Notes: generated from the sequence alone by a model not told the origin. Numbered from the stretch's first letter, positions 1 through 8,702 are shown. The stretch: 64,000 nucleotides of DNA from Bosea sp. BIWAKO-01 (GCF_001748145.1 NZ_BCQA01000001.1:6164501-6228500), one strand, 5' to 3'. Made by a program: numbers and translations.

Positions 1-2
1 AC

Positions 3-188
3 CCGGCGTTTCTTGCCAAGGCTCTTGGCGAGGTCGCGAGGGCGCGCGGCATGACGCAGGTGGCCAAGGACGCGGGCGTGACCCGCGAAGCCCTTTATCG
101 TGCCCTGAGCGAGAAGGGAGACCCCCGCCTTTCAACCCTGATGGGCGTGATGAAGGCGCTCGGGCTGAAGCTGCGGATTGCCGCGTGA
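3..188 (+). CDS. HigA-family addiction module antidote protein, C-terminal part
   Basis: The reading frame is open from the window edge to TGA at 186-188 and encodes about 61 residues. It reads as the helix-turn-helix half of the COG3636 type of addiction-module antidote: a MTQVAKDAGVTREALYRAL helix pair, then a GDPRLSTLMGVMKALGLKL segment. In this family the protein binds its own promoter and neutralises a RelE/HigB-like ribonuclease, whose gene normally lies just upstream and would be outside the window. The start codon is not visible. Family assignment is confident; pairing with a toxin is inferred. Confidence 0.8.
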   Translation, partial: PAFLAKALGEVARARGMTQVAKDAGVTREALYRALSEKGDPRLSTLMGVMKALGLKLRIAA

Positions 189-375
189 ACGGAGCCGACG
201 AGGCCGGGCCTGATATCGGCTCACCCCCGATGAGCGTGTCGCGGATGGCCATGGGTTGAAGCCTGCGCCTGCGGGGCGCCTTCCGTGAGAAGCGGCGGCA
301 TCCTTGCCGTGCCGGAACGAAGAAGCGCCCGGCCCTGTGTGGTCCGGGCGCATATCGCCGCCGCGAGTTACGGTA

Positions 376-903
376 TCAGCTCAGCCGCAGCCGATGGGCG
401 ATGGCGTTAAGCGCGCAGCGGAAGGTGCCCATGGTCGCGTGGTCGGTGATGTCGCGGTCGAGCACGCAGACCCGCATCAGGACCGCATTGCCGTCATGGT
501 GCAGGCCGACATCGGCGAGCGCATCCTGCAGCTCGCGATACTCCGAGCGGATTTTGGCCACCGTCTCGACGTCGAGCTCGGCCGCCTCGCCGGTCGTGCC
601 GGCCACCAGCTCGGCGACCATGCTCGGCAGCCGCGGCAGGCTGTCGGTGATGTGGCGGTGATAGCGCACGAAGCGGCGCGTCACCGTCTCGGCCGCCTCG
701 AACTGGCGCCGGTCGATCATCCCGCCCAGGAACATCCGGCCAAAGGCATAGCCGGCCAGGGGCGAGGCATTCCCCCGACGGTGCGGCTGCGCGAGCGCCA
801 CCGCCATGATCTTCTCGGGGCGTTCGCCCCGCTCCGCGTTCCTGATCCGGCCGTTCTTGTAGCGGCCGACATCCGTGCGGGGTTTGCGTCCTGCGCGTGC
901 CAT
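376..903 (-). CDS. phage-associated hypothetical protein
   Basis: A 175-residue protein of unknown function, the last gene of the leftward prophage operon. I chose ATG at 903 because a purine-rich stretch (GAGAAAGAAGACGAG) precedes it and the longer upstream extension is arginine/proline-rich shadow sequence. The N-terminus is basic (ARAGRKPRTDVGRYKNGR); the rest is mostly helical, with no catalytic motif or membrane segment seen. It lies 120 bases beyond the gene ending at 1027. Proteins of this type are common in Hyphomicrobiales prophages, but I know no defined role. Confidence 0.6.
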   Translation of the reverse strand: MARAGRKPRTDVGRYKNGRIRNAERGERPEKIMAVALAQPHRRGNASPLAGYAFGRMFLGGMIDRRQFEAAETVTRRFVRYHRHITDSLPRLPSMVAELVAGTTGEAAELDVETVAKIRSEYRELQDALADVGLHHDGNAVLMRVCVLDRDITDHATMGTFRCALNAIAHRLRLS

Positions 904-1026
904 CTCGTCTTCTTTCTCTGCTTTGGGTTTGGTGGTGCAGGCCCGCTGGCCGGGACTTCGGCGCAGCCGCCCGCCATCGCGCGGCCGGGCGGGCACGCGC
1001 GCTGACAAAACGCCGGCGATCCTGGC

Positions 1027-1314
1027 TTAGGCTTCGCCGGTGCTTGTGTTCGGGGTTGCGGGGTTCGGGGCGCCCTCGCCGGCTGCGCGCTGCGCCAGCA
1101 GCACGAAGCGGCGCAGCGCCAATGTCGGCCACCAGCTGCAGGCGAGTTCGTCTGCGGTGGTCAGGTGCAGCCAGAGCTTCAGGCACTCCCAGCGGGTGAG
1201 CCAGTGGATATCCGTGTCCCACCACATCGCCGGGCCGTCGACATGGCGCCAGTCGAGCTGCGGCCCGCTCAGGATGGCCTCGTCGGGTATGCCAACGGGG
1301 GATCGCTCTTTCAT
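1027..1314 (-). CDS. hypothetical phage protein
   Basis: A 95-residue protein whose ATG overlaps the stop of the upstream DUF1376 gene (ATGA at 1311-1314), so the two are translationally coupled. It is rich in tryptophan in the middle (DWRHVDGPAMWWDTDIHWL) and has a Pro/Thr-rich tail. No domain is recognised. The tight coupling to the replication-module genes is the main evidence that it is real. Confidence 0.6.
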   Translation of the reverse strand: MKERSPVGIPDEAILSGPQLDWRHVDGPAMWWDTDIHWLTRWECLKLWLHLTTADELACSWWPTLALRRFVLLAQRAAGEGAPNPATPNTSTGEA

Positions 1315-2270
1315 GCTGCCTGCTCCCTCTCATGTTGGGTGGTGGTCGGGGGAAGACGGGTGGGCACGGTCCACCAGCCTGTCTTGTCGGTGGGAAGGGG
1401 CTTGCCGCCCCGCGCCTGCCGCCACGCATCCCAGGCTTCGGGATCGTCGATCGGCGAGATCCTGACGCCGGGCGCGGCATCGCCTTCCGGCTGAACCGGC
1501 GGGGTGGCGAGCACGAGCCCGGCATTGACGCCCCATTCCGGCGCAAAGCCCTGCCAGCCCCGCACAATCATCAGGTCGGCGGCCCGGTCCGGCTCGGCCG
1601 CCAAGGCGAGCTGGCTCGCCAGCAGCCTGGCGGCATGCAGCGTCAGCGGCTTCTTCAGCGACCGGCGATGGGCGATGACGGCCGCCGCCCGCTCCTCCGA
1701 AAGCACGCGTCTCAGCGCAGCATCGATCTCCCGATGCTCGGCCGGCGCCCTGGCGCGCCCCGGTCCCGGGGAGACCGGGGGTGATTGTCGAGGTGCAGGT
1801 GCGAGCGACCCTGCAAGGGTCTCTAATTCTGATTGTAACTGTGATTGTGATTGTGATTGTGATTGGCATGGCTGCGGCACCTGCCCCGGCATTGCCCCGG
1901 CATCAGGCGCAGCATCGTCTCCGGCATCTGCTGCAGCATCTGCCCCTGCATCTGCCGCTTGGCCCTGCCAGCGCCGGACGGCCTTGGCCCGCGCCTTCTC
2001 GCTGACCTCGGCGGCGGCCTTCAGCTCGGCATCGATGCGCTTGTGAACCCAGCCCTCCGCGAAGAGGTCGGCAAGCACGTCGCGGCTCTCGCCCCACTCG
2101 GCCGTCGACATCCGGGCGATCCGGGCAAGCCGGCGGTCCTCGGTGGGGAGCCCGCCATTTTGCCAGTAATGCATGATCAGCAGCAGATAGCCGCCATGCT
2201 CGGCCGCGCTGAGGTGCCCCGTGTCGGCGAGGTAGTCGGCAACGTAGAATGGCATCCAGGCACGGCTCAT
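1311..2270 (-). CDS. DUF1376 (YdaU-like) phage replication-module protein
   Basis: A 319-residue protein opening with MSRAWMPFYVADYLADTGHL and SAAEHGGYLLLIMHYW, which is diagnostic of DUF1376, roughly residues 1-95. This family sits in lambdoid-type prophage replication modules (E. coli Rac YdaU) and is thought to act in replication initiation. Residues about 120-150 are low complexity: an Asp/Ala run, then a Gln-Ser repeat encoded by a hexanucleotide repeat at about 1830-1865. The C-terminal part (about 170-319) contains a winged-helix-like stretch but no motif I can name. Both ends overlap neighbours by ATGA. Confidence 0.85.
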   Translation of the reverse strand: MSRAWMPFYVADYLADTGHLSAAEHGGYLLLIMHYWQNGGLPTEDRRLARIARMSTAEWGESRDVLADLFAEGWVHKRIDAELKAAAEVSEKARAKAVRRWQGQAADAGADAAADAGDDAAPDAGAMPGQVPQPCQSQSQSQSQLQSELETLAGSLAPAPRQSPPVSPGPGRARAPAEHREIDAALRRVLSEERAAAVIAHRRSLKKPLTLHAARLLASQLALAAEPDRAADLMIVRGWQGFAPEWGVNAGLVLATPPVQPEGDAAPGVRISPIDDPEAWDAWRQARGGKPLPTDKTGWWTVPTRLPPTTTQHEREQAA

Positions 2271-2440
2271 CTCGCGCCCCCGCGATAGAGTTCCCTGTCT
2301 CCGGCGATGCTGGCGAAAGCAGCCAATAGAGTCCAGAACTTCGGCTCACAGGCACGCGCGACATCACCGATAGACTTGCAGACTACCATGATTGCGCGGT
2401 CCTGCATCATGCCGCGGCGAGGAAAGAATTGGCGGTTCAT
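2267..2440 (-). CDS. small hypothetical phage protein
   Basis: A 57-residue protein starting at ATG 2440 and overlapping the next gene by ATGA at 2267-2270. The sequence includes MMQDRAIMVVCKSIGDVARA and ends with an Asp-Arg-Glu segment. The frame is open further upstream to an ATG at 2551 that also makes an ATGA overlap with the preceding gene, which would give a 94-residue protein. The extra 37 residues are Arg/His-rich and look non-coding, so the short form is preferred. Function unknown. Confidence 0.5.
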   Translation of the reverse strand: MNRQFFPRRGMMQDRAIMVVCKSIGDVARACEPKFWTLLAAFASIAGDRELYRGGAR

Positions 2441-2547
2441 GCGGCGACCTTCGCGGCGATGACGACAAGGGGACCGGCGATGATGACGCGGCTGCGACAG
2501 GCGGTTATCCCTGCCCTGCCCGCCTGGGTGCGGATCGGTCGCGACCG

Positions 2548-3195
2548 TCATGGCGTCACCGCCTTCCCGCCCGCGGCGATGCGTCCGGCAGGCGTCCGGT
2601 TCGCCGCCTTCTTGCCGTCGATCTTGGCGGCGGGAACCCGGCCATAGCCGCGAACATCGGCGCCGCGGCGCTGGTTGATGACGCGGATGGCGTGAAGCAC
2701 GGTGGTGTGGTCGCGGTGGAACTGCCGCCCGATCTCGGAGAGCGACAATTGGGTTTCCGCGGCCACCCGCCAGATCGCGAGCTGGCGCGCCTGGGCGATG
2801 GCCGCGACGCGCTGCTCGCCCTTGATCGCATCGATGGTGATGCCGGTCTCGGACGCGACCGCGGCGATGATCGCGCCGGCCTGCGTTTTCCCGCGCAGTG
2901 GCGCGCTGGCATGGTGCAGGCGGTATTGCTTGCGCACCACCGCCCAGGGCACGGCGCCCGGCCGGGCCTCGTCCTGCGGCGCGCCGGCCTCGCGCTTGTC
3001 CGCCTCGCGGGTTTTGGCCTCGCTCACGGCGCGGGCGACCGGCGCAATCTCTGCGGAGGCCTCCGCAGCCGGCACCGGCTCGTCCGGTTTTGCCGCCTGC
3101 TTCCACGGCAGGGCCTGCCTGGCGCGATAGGCCGCCAGCATCTCCTCGGCGCTGCCATACTCCCTGGCATAGCCCTTGATCGCCAAAGCGGTCAT
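2548..3195 (-). CDS. phage protein with DnaA domain IV (DNA-binding) homology
   Basis: A 215-residue protein with no AAA+ ATPase. Residues about 105-178 match the C-terminal DNA-binding domain of DnaA, including the signature DHTTVLHAI at about 162-170, which contacts DnaA boxes. Residues 40-90 are an Ala/Glu/Pro-rich linker. Stand-alone domain IV proteins are typical of alphaproteobacterial prophages; replication or origin recognition is the likely role (inference). ATG at 3195 is chosen because it forms an ATGA overlap with the upstream Cro-like gene and its stop makes another at 2548-2551. Confidence 0.8.
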   Translation of the reverse strand: MTALAIKGYAREYGSAEEMLAAYRARQALPWKQAAKPDEPVPAAEASAEIAPVARAVSEAKTREADKREAGAPQDEARPGAVPWAVVRKQYRLHHASAPLRGKTQAGAIIAAVASETGITIDAIKGEQRVAAIAQARQLAIWRVAAETQLSLSEIGRQFHRDHTTVLHAIRVINQRRGADVRGYGRVPAAKIDGKKAANRTPAGRIAAGGKAVTP

Positions 3196-3572
3196 GGCCG
3201 TACCCCTTCCAGCGAGAAGGCGAGCTGCGTCTCGCATGCCCGGCGAAACCGGGCGATGCGGCCGGGATGCGAACGGGCGCAGGGCGCCGCGGGCTCCAGC
3301 GGCGCAGAGGGCACGCCGTCCGCCGGCCAGAGGTCCGGCCGCCAGTGCTGGCGCGGAACGCCGGTCGCGACCTCCAACCGAAGCGCCATCCAGGGCGAGA
3401 CCGAAGCGGCGCGCTTGGCCTTGTTGATCGCCACCTGCGAACAGCCGGCGGCAGCGGCGAGCCTGGCTTCGGAGCCGGCCCGGTCGATCTCACGACGCAG
3501 GAGATTGCGCGGCGGGATGGAGACGACTGGCGTCGCTGGGAGGATTGAGGTTGGGTGGGTGGCTGAGTTCAT
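3192..3572 (-). CDS. YdaS/Cro-like phage helix-turn-helix regulator
   Basis: A 126-residue protein. Residues about 25-75 hold a Cro-type helix-turn-helix of the YdaS family (EARLAAAAGCSQVAINKAKR, then SVSPWMALRLEVATG). It is the first gene of the leftward early operon and is transcribed divergently from the CI-like gene at 3658. By analogy with lambda, the pair would be a lysis/lysogeny switch acting on the three operator-like sites between them. The C-terminal 50 residues (Pro/Arg rich) have no assigned fold. Confidence 0.75.
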   Translation of the reverse strand: MNSATHPTSILPATPVVSIPPRNLLRREIDRAGSEARLAAAAGCSQVAINKAKRAASVSPWMALRLEVATGVPRQHWRPDLWPADGVPSAPLEPAAPCARSHPGRIARFRRACETQLAFSLEGVRP

Positions 3573-3583
3573 GTTCCATATTG

Positions 3584-3647
3584 ATAACTTAAGTTATTAT
3601 TAGTCAATCACATAAGTTATCGAGACGGGCGTGATATCCTAAGTTAT
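3584..3647. promoter_or_regulatory. three operator-like 14-mers between divergent Cro-like and CI-like genes
   Basis: A perfect 14-bp palindrome ATAACTTAAGTTAT lies at 3584-3597. Related 14-mers follow at 3607-3620 (ATCACATAAGTTAT) and 3634-3647 (ATATCCTAAGTTAT), each differing from the first at two positions. The right half TAAGTTAT is invariant. Start-to-start spacings are 23 and 27 bases. The segment is AT-rich against a GC-rich background and contains both gene starts' promoters. Three repressor/Cro operators is the natural reading; binding itself is inferred. Confidence 0.75.
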
Positions 3648-3657
3648 TGAATGAGCT

Positions 3658-4341
3658 ATGGAACTCGGCCCGCTCATCAAGGATGCCCGCAACGCGCTTG
3701 GCTGGTCCCAGGCCGAGCTGGCGCGGCGCATCGGCGTCTCCCAGGTCGCGATCAAGAAGATCGAGGACGGCCAGACCCGGCGCTCGAAACATCTGACCAG
3801 CGTGCTCGCCGCCGTGGGGCTGAAGCACCTGATCCTGGATGGCGCCCTGATGGCGGCCGATGACGAGCCCGAGCCCAATGCCGCGATCGCCGGCCAGCCA
3901 GAGCTTTTGAAGCCGCTCGGCGGCGCGCGCGACCTGCCCGTGATGGGCACCGCTGTCGGCGGCAGCGAGGAGGACGGCGATTTCCGGCTGAACGGCGATG
4001 TGCTGGAGCGCACGACGCGGCCGCCGGCGCTGGCCGGGCGCAAGCGCGCCTTCGCGGTCAACCTGATCACCAACAGCATGTACCCGCTCTATCGCGCGGG
4101 AAAGAAGATCTATGCCGACGAGGACGGCCGCCGCCCCGAGATCGGCGACGAGGTGCTGCTCGAACTCTATTCCGAAGAGGATGGCGAGCCGGGCCCGGTC
4201 TATGTCAAGACGCTGGTCTCACGCGGCGCCAAGACGATCGTCGTCTCCCAGTACAACCCGCCGAAAGAACTGCGCTTCGACGCGATGCGGGTGAAGCAGA
4301 TGCTGCGGATCATTCCCTATGATGAGTTGCTGGGGGTATAG
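3658..4341 (+). CDS. CI-like phage repressor, XRE HTH plus S24 (LexA-type) peptidase domain
   Basis: A 227-residue repressor. The XRE helix-turn-helix is at about residues 5-58 (LGWSQAELARRIGVSQVAIK). A linker leads to a LexA/S24 domain at about 130-225. The catalytic dyad is visible: Ser140 in TNSMYP and Lys184 in VYVKTL. A candidate self-cleavage segment (GTAVGG) is near residues 97-102. Such repressors hold lysogeny and are inactivated by RecA-stimulated autocleavage. The gene diverges from the Cro-like gene. A diverged, broken copy of its C-terminal domain lies at about 16050-16368. Confidence 0.88.
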   Translation: MELGPLIKDARNALGWSQAELARRIGVSQVAIKKIEDGQTRRSKHLTSVLAAVGLKHLILDGALMAADDEPEPNAAIAGQPELLKPLGGARDLPVMGTAVGGSEEDGDFRLNGDVLERTTRPPALAGRKRAFAVNLITNSMYPLYRAGKKIYADEDGRRPEIGDEVLLELYSEEDGEPGPVYVKTLVSRGAKTIVVSQYNPPKELRFDAMRVKQMLRIIPYDELLGV

Positions 4342-4361
4342 ATTAGGGCGGTGCCTGGTCG

Positions 4362-4387
4362 GGCGTCTCACCTCAGTGGGAGACGCC
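4362..4387 (+). terminator. stem-loop after CI-like gene
   Basis: GGCGTCTC at 4362-4369 pairs perfectly with GAGACGCC at 4380-4387 around a 10-base loop, 20 bases after the CI-like stop. No T-run follows, so intrinsic termination is uncertain. Confidence 0.35.
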
Positions 4388-4451
4388 GGAGTGATGGGCC
4401 GCGGCTGCTTCGGAGCGATACGAGAACGTCAGGTCTGCACGGTAACCGACC

Positions 4452-5294
4452 ATGGAGGCGACTTTGGATATCGAGCGCGATAGGGCGAGAGCAGGCGGAA
4501 TATTACTGGCAAGTGATTTCTCTCCACGCTCGGATCGGGCGCTGGATCGTGCCCTGAGAATCGCCGGGGAGTGGAGCGCCCCCCTTGCCATCCTGCATGT
4601 CGAGGAACCGCCGGAACGCCAGGGCAAGCCGGCCGATCTCATCCGCGACGAATTGCGCGGCGAACTGCCGCCCCAGGCCAGCACGGCCGAACTCGTCATC
4701 CGCATCGGCTCCTTGCCGACCGTCCTGGTGGCGGAGGCGACGGAGCGGCACAGCGCGCTGATTGTGACGGCCGTCGCACGACACAACAGCATCGGCGACT
4801 ACATCCTGGGAACATCCGTCGACTACATCGTTCGCAAGGCGTCGGTGCCGGTGCTCGTGGTCCGCAGGCGGGCCGATCGTTCCTACGGGACTGTCATCGT
4901 CGCCACAGATTTCTCGGACTGTTCGCGCCGAGCCCTCGCGGTCGCGGCCGATTTCTTTCCCCATGCCGGGTTGAGGGTGATCCATGCCTATCCCGGGTCC
5001 GGTTTCCGGATGAGCCTTGAAGACAGGAACGAGCATAACGCGTCGGAAGCGAGCGCGCGGATGGCCGCATTCCTAGAGGCTGCCAAGCTGCCCGCGGAAG
5101 CCGCGCGGCGCATTGAAACCGAGCTCCACGAAGGCGAGATCTCCGCGGCCATCGAGCGCTGCCGCCGCGTCACTGGCGCAGAACTGGTCGTCCTGGGCAG
5201 ATCGGGGCGGAAGGAACTCGTCCAGGCCCTGATCGGCAGCACGGCCGAAACCATCCTGAACACAGTTCATGCCGATATCCTGATCGTTCCCTAG
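4452..5294 (+). CDS. tandem universal stress protein (two Usp domains)
   Basis: A 280-residue cytoplasmic protein with two UspA-like domains, about 14-137 and 145-280, each opening with a GxxLxASDFS/VIVATDFS strand. The second domain keeps the nucleotide-binding pattern G-2x-G-9x-G-S/T (GRSG...GST, about residues 252-268). In the first domain this pattern is degenerate. Tandem Usps bind ATP or other ligands and respond to starvation or respiratory stress. It heads the rightward cluster that runs to 15932; the next gene is 250 bases downstream. Confidence 0.88.
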   Translation: MEATLDIERDRARAGGILLASDFSPRSDRALDRALRIAGEWSAPLAILHVEEPPERQGKPADLIRDELRGELPPQASTAELVIRIGSLPTVLVAEATERHSALIVTAVARHNSIGDYILGTSVDYIVRKASVPVLVVRRRADRSYGTVIVATDFSDCSRRALAVAADFFPHAGLRVIHAYPGSGFRMSLEDRNEHNASEASARMAAFLEAAKLPAEAARRIETELHEGEISAAIERCRRVTGAELVVLGRSGRKELVQALIGSTAETILNTVHADILIVP

Positions 5295-5546
5295 CCACGG
5301 CTATCGAGGCGACTTGCCATCCGCGCTCGGGCGAGCCGGTCGATGCCGGGAGGAGTGTCCCAAAGGCCAATGGCCATGTCGTATTCCGGGTGCAAGATTG
5401 CCCCGCCGACGGCTCTCGGCCCCCTTCGCAGGATCAGCCTCCAGGGGGGCTGAAGCACGGGCCGCGAGATTGAACGCAAATGCCTTGTTCTGGTGGCAGT
5501 CCGCCATCTCGGCCCTCGAAGAAACCGCTTCAGCTGGAGTGATCAG

Positions 5547-7760
5547 ATGGTCAAGCCGCCTGGACAATCAGATGGTCCCGCGATCTCTCACGCGTTTTCC
5601 TATTCTGTCGATGCGTGGCAGCGCTCGATCCTCTTCCTCGATACGATGCGCAAGCGCGCAGCCCAGTACGAGGAGCACGCGACGCAACTCGCTCCTCACG
5701 TGCTCGACTATGAGGCGGAGCTGATCTGCGACGGGCGCCGGCTCGAGCGCCCGGTCAACTATATGCTCGCCAGCATCGTTGCGCCCGAGGGGGTCGCAAT
5801 CGACCATCTCAAGCGCCCCTTCATCGTCGTCGATCCGCGCGCCGGCCATGGCCCGGGCATTGGCGGCTTCAAGGCGGATAGCGAAATCGGCGTGGCGATG
5901 AAGGCGGGTCACCCCTGCTATTTCATCGGCTTTCTGCCCGATCCGATGCCCGGCCAGACCATCGAGGACATTGCGCGCGCCGAGGCCGTCTTCCTCGAAA
6001 TGGTCATCGCGCGGCACCCGGACGCGGAGGGCAAGCCCTGCGTCATCGGCAATTGCCAGGCCGGCTGGGCCGTCATGATCCTGGCCTCGCTGCGCCCCGA
6101 ACTCTTCGGCCCGATCATCGTCGCCGGCACGCCGCTATCCTACTGGGCTGGCGTCAAGGGGCAGTTTCCAATGCGGTATTCGGGTGGTCTGCTCGGCGGC
6201 AGCTGGTTGACGGCCCTTACCGGCGATCTCGGCGCCGGCATCTTCGACGGCGCCTCGCTGGTGCAGAATTTCGAGAACCAGAACCCCGCCAACACGCTCT
6301 GGTCCAAGCAGTACAACCTCTACTCAAAGATCGACACCGAAGCCGAACGCTATCTCGGATTCGAGAAATGGTGGGGCGGCCATGTCACGCTCAATGCGGA
6401 GGAAATGCAGTTCATCGTCGACGAGCTCTTCGTCGGCAACAAGCTTGCGGCGGGCGAGATCCGGACCTCCGACGGCACCACGATCGACCTGCGCAACATT
6501 CGCTCGCCGATCGTCGTCTTCTGTTCCAAGGGCGACAACATCACGCCCCCGCAGCAGGCGCTGGGCTGGATCCTCGATCTGTACGACAGCGTCGACGACA
6601 TTCGCGCCTATGGCCAGACGATCGTCTATGCGGTCCACGAGACGGTCGGTCATCTCGGCATCTTCGTTTCCGCCGGCGTCGCCCGCAAGGAGCATGACGA
6701 GTTCGCGTCGAATATCGATCTGATCGACGTCCTGCCGCCAGGCCTCTACGAGGCAATCCTGGAGCCCAAGGGCGACGCGGCCGCCAATCCCGAGCTGGTG
6801 ACCGGCTCATGGGTGATGCGCTGCGAGGCGCGCTCGCTGGACGACATCCGCGCGCTTGGCGGCAATGACCTCGAGGACGAGCGCCGCTTTGCCACCGCAG
6901 CGCGCCTCTCCGAGATCAACCTCGCGCTTTACCGCACGATGGCGCAGCCGGTCGTCCAGGCGCTGGTCTCAGCCCCCATGGCCGAGACGCTGCGCAATCT
7001 GCACCCCTTGCGTCTGTCCTACGAGATGTTCGGGGCGCGCAACCCCTTCCTCACCTGGGTCGAGGACGCGGCCGAGAGCGTACGGGAGCGGCGGCAGCCG
7101 GTTGAGCCGGACAATCCCTTCCTGGCGTTTCAGGAGCAGGTCTCGGAACAGATCGTCGAAGGGCTCGAGATCTGGCGCCGGGGCATTGAAAAGCTCTCGG
7201 AGCAGAGCTTTCACGCCATCTATGGAGCGCCTGCCCTTCAGTCAGCGCTCGGCACCGACGCCAAGGCCGGGCGTCCGCCGCGCAAGGCGGCGGCGAGCCT
7301 GCTACACGGCAAGCTTCTCGAAGCCCGCATCGCCGAACTGCGCGCATCGATGGCGTCAGGCGGGCTCCGCGAGGGGCTGGCGCGTGCGCTCATCTATGTC
7401 GGGCTGGCGCGCAACGGGGTCGACGAACGTGGTTTCGAGGCGATCCGCCGCTTCCGGACGGCCTCTGCCCCGACTGAGCGGCTGACCCTGCAGGAGTTCA
7501 AGACGCTGATCCGCGAGCAATACTACATGCTCCTGATCGATGAAGAGGCCGCGCTGGCAGCGCTCCCGGGGTTGCTGCCGAAGCAGGAGGACGAGCGCCG
7601 TGCGGCCTTTGCGATCCTGCGCGAAGTCCTGGAGGCGGCCGGGCCGCTCACGGAAGCGGCCGCCGAAAGGCTCGGGCGCGTGGCTCGGTTCTTCGGATCG
7701 TCCGGCGAGCCCATCCCCTTTGCAGGCAAGCGCAAAGCACCCGGGCGGCAGGTCGGATGA
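5547..7760 (+). CDS. DUF3141 domain protein (PHA-synthase-like alpha/beta hydrolase fold)
   Basis: A 737-residue protein matching the DUF3141 family, which is distantly related to poly(3-hydroxyalkanoate) synthase. The hydrolase-like part is at about residues 55-420, with PFIVVDPRAGHGPGIGGFK and the nucleophile-elbow region GNCQAGWAVMILASL, where Cys replaces Ser as in PHA synthases. The C-terminal 300 residues are helical, with an EDERRAAFAILREVLE tail. ATG 5547 is preferred over an upstream in-frame start because GGAG sits 7 bases before it. Family members occur beside Usp, FabI and dehydrogenase genes in alphaproteobacteria. The reaction is unknown. Confidence 0.85.
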   Translation: MVKPPGQSDGPAISHAFSYSVDAWQRSILFLDTMRKRAAQYEEHATQLAPHVLDYEAELICDGRRLERPVNYMLASIVAPEGVAIDHLKRPFIVVDPRAGHGPGIGGFKADSEIGVAMKAGHPCYFIGFLPDPMPGQTIEDIARAEAVFLEMVIARHPDAEGKPCVIGNCQAGWAVMILASLRPELFGPIIVAGTPLSYWAGVKGQFPMRYSGGLLGGSWLTALTGDLGAGIFDGASLVQNFENQNPANTLWSKQYNLYSKIDTEAERYLGFEKWWGGHVTLNAEEMQFIVDELFVGNKLAAGEIRTSDGTTIDLRNIRSPIVVFCSKGDNITPPQQALGWILDLYDSVDDIRAYGQTIVYAVHETVGHLGIFVSAGVARKEHDEFASNIDLIDVLPPGLYEAILEPKGDAAANPELVTGSWVMRCEARSLDDIRALGGNDLEDERRFATAARLSEINLALYRTMAQPVVQALVSAPMAETLRNLHPLRLSYEMFGARNPFLTWVEDAAESVRERRQPVEPDNPFLAFQEQVSEQIVEGLEIWRRGIEKLSEQSFHAIYGAPALQSALGTDAKAGRPPRKAAASLLHGKLLEARIAELRASMASGGLREGLARALIYVGLARNGVDERGFEAIRRFRTASAPTERLTLQEFKTLIREQYYMLLIDEEAALAALPGLLPKQEDERRAAFAILREVLEAAGPLTEAAAERLGRVARFFGSSGEPIPFAGKRKAPGRQVG

Positions 7761-7916
7761 CGCCCGGCATGTTCCTGCGCCCAAACAGGTCCGGCGCTGC
7801 CCGCATGTCCATATTTGCGAGCCGCGCTGCACGCCTTGTCGTCCTTGCTGAGCTGATGGTCGCCCGCCCCCCTGCGCTGCCCGACGGGTGCGCCCGAGCC
7901 TGACAGGAGATCTGCG

Positions 7917-8702
7917 ATGCCGCTGCCCGAAGTCAAAGCCAAGCTCCTGGAGGGCCGCAGGGGGCTGATCGTCGGAATCGCCAATGATCGGTCGATCGCC
8001 TGGGGGTGCGCGCGCGCCTTTCGCGCCTTTGGCGCCGAGCTTGCCGTCACCTATCTCAACGACAAGGCAAAGCCGCATGTCGAGCCGTTGGCGCGGGAGG
8101 TGGAAGCCTCGATCGTCATGCCGATGAACATGACTGCGCCAGGTGAGCTGGAGGCCGTCTTCGAGCGCATCCGCTCCGAATGGGGCGAACTCGATTTCGT
8201 GGTGCACTCCATTGCGTCCGCGCCCAAGGACACGCTGCGCGGCCGCGTGACGGACGCGCCGCGCGAGGGTTTCCTCGAGACCATGGAGATCTCGTGCTGG
8301 TCGTTCATCCGCATGGCGCATCTTGCCGAGCCGCTGATGAAGAGGGGCGGCACGCTGTTCACGATGACCTATTACGGTTCGCAGATGGTGGTGGAGAACT
8401 ACAACATCATGGGCGTGGCCAAGGCTGCGCTTGAAAGCGCCGTCCGCTATCTCGCAGCCGAGCTGGGCCCCAAGGGAATCCGGGTCCACGCCATTTCACC
8501 CGGCCCGCTCGCCACCCGCGCCGCCTCGGGCATCGCCGAGTTCGACGAACTCCTCGCCAAAGCCAAGAGCCGCGCCCCGGCCCGCGAGCTCGTCAGCATC
8601 GATGATGTCGGCGTGGCGACGGCCTTCCTCGCTCACGACGCGGCCCGCCTGATGACCGGAGACGTGCTCTACATCGATGGCGGCTACCACATCATCGACT
8701 GA
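7917..8702 (+). CDS. fabI: enoyl-[acyl-carrier-protein] reductase FabI
   Basis: A 261-residue short-chain dehydrogenase of the FabI type, which reduces enoyl-ACP with NADH in fatty-acid synthesis. Conserved parts seen are the nucleotide-binding GIANDRSIAWG at 20-30, the active-site pair Tyr162-x6-Lys169 in NYNIMGVAK, and ISPGPLATRAASGI near the C-terminus. Length equals the usual FabI. It is flanked by DUF3141 and CoA-transferase genes rather than other fab genes, so it may be a second, specialised reductase (inference). AGGAG precedes the ATG. Confidence 0.92.
   Translation: MPLPEVKAKLLEGRRGLIVGIANDRSIAWGCARAFRAFGAELAVTYLNDKAKPHVEPLAREVEASIVMPMNMTAPGELEAVFERIRSEWGELDFVVHSIASAPKDTLRGRVTDAPREGFLETMEISCWSFIRMAHLAEPLMKRGGTLFTMTYYGSQMVVENYNIMGVAKAALESAVRYLAAELGPKGIRVHAISPGPLATRAASGIAEFDELLAKAKSRAPARELVSIDDVGVATAFLAHDAARLMTGDVLYIDGGYHIID

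Noticed and set aside
304..1005. 233-codon plus-strand frame opposite the phage genes at 376-903
   Set aside because: It is a GC-rich shadow. The minus-strand gene has a ribosome site and fits the operon.
7356..8489. 377-codon minus-strand frame opposite DUF3141 and FabI
   Set aside because: It covers two recognisable plus-strand genes and has no resemblance to any family.
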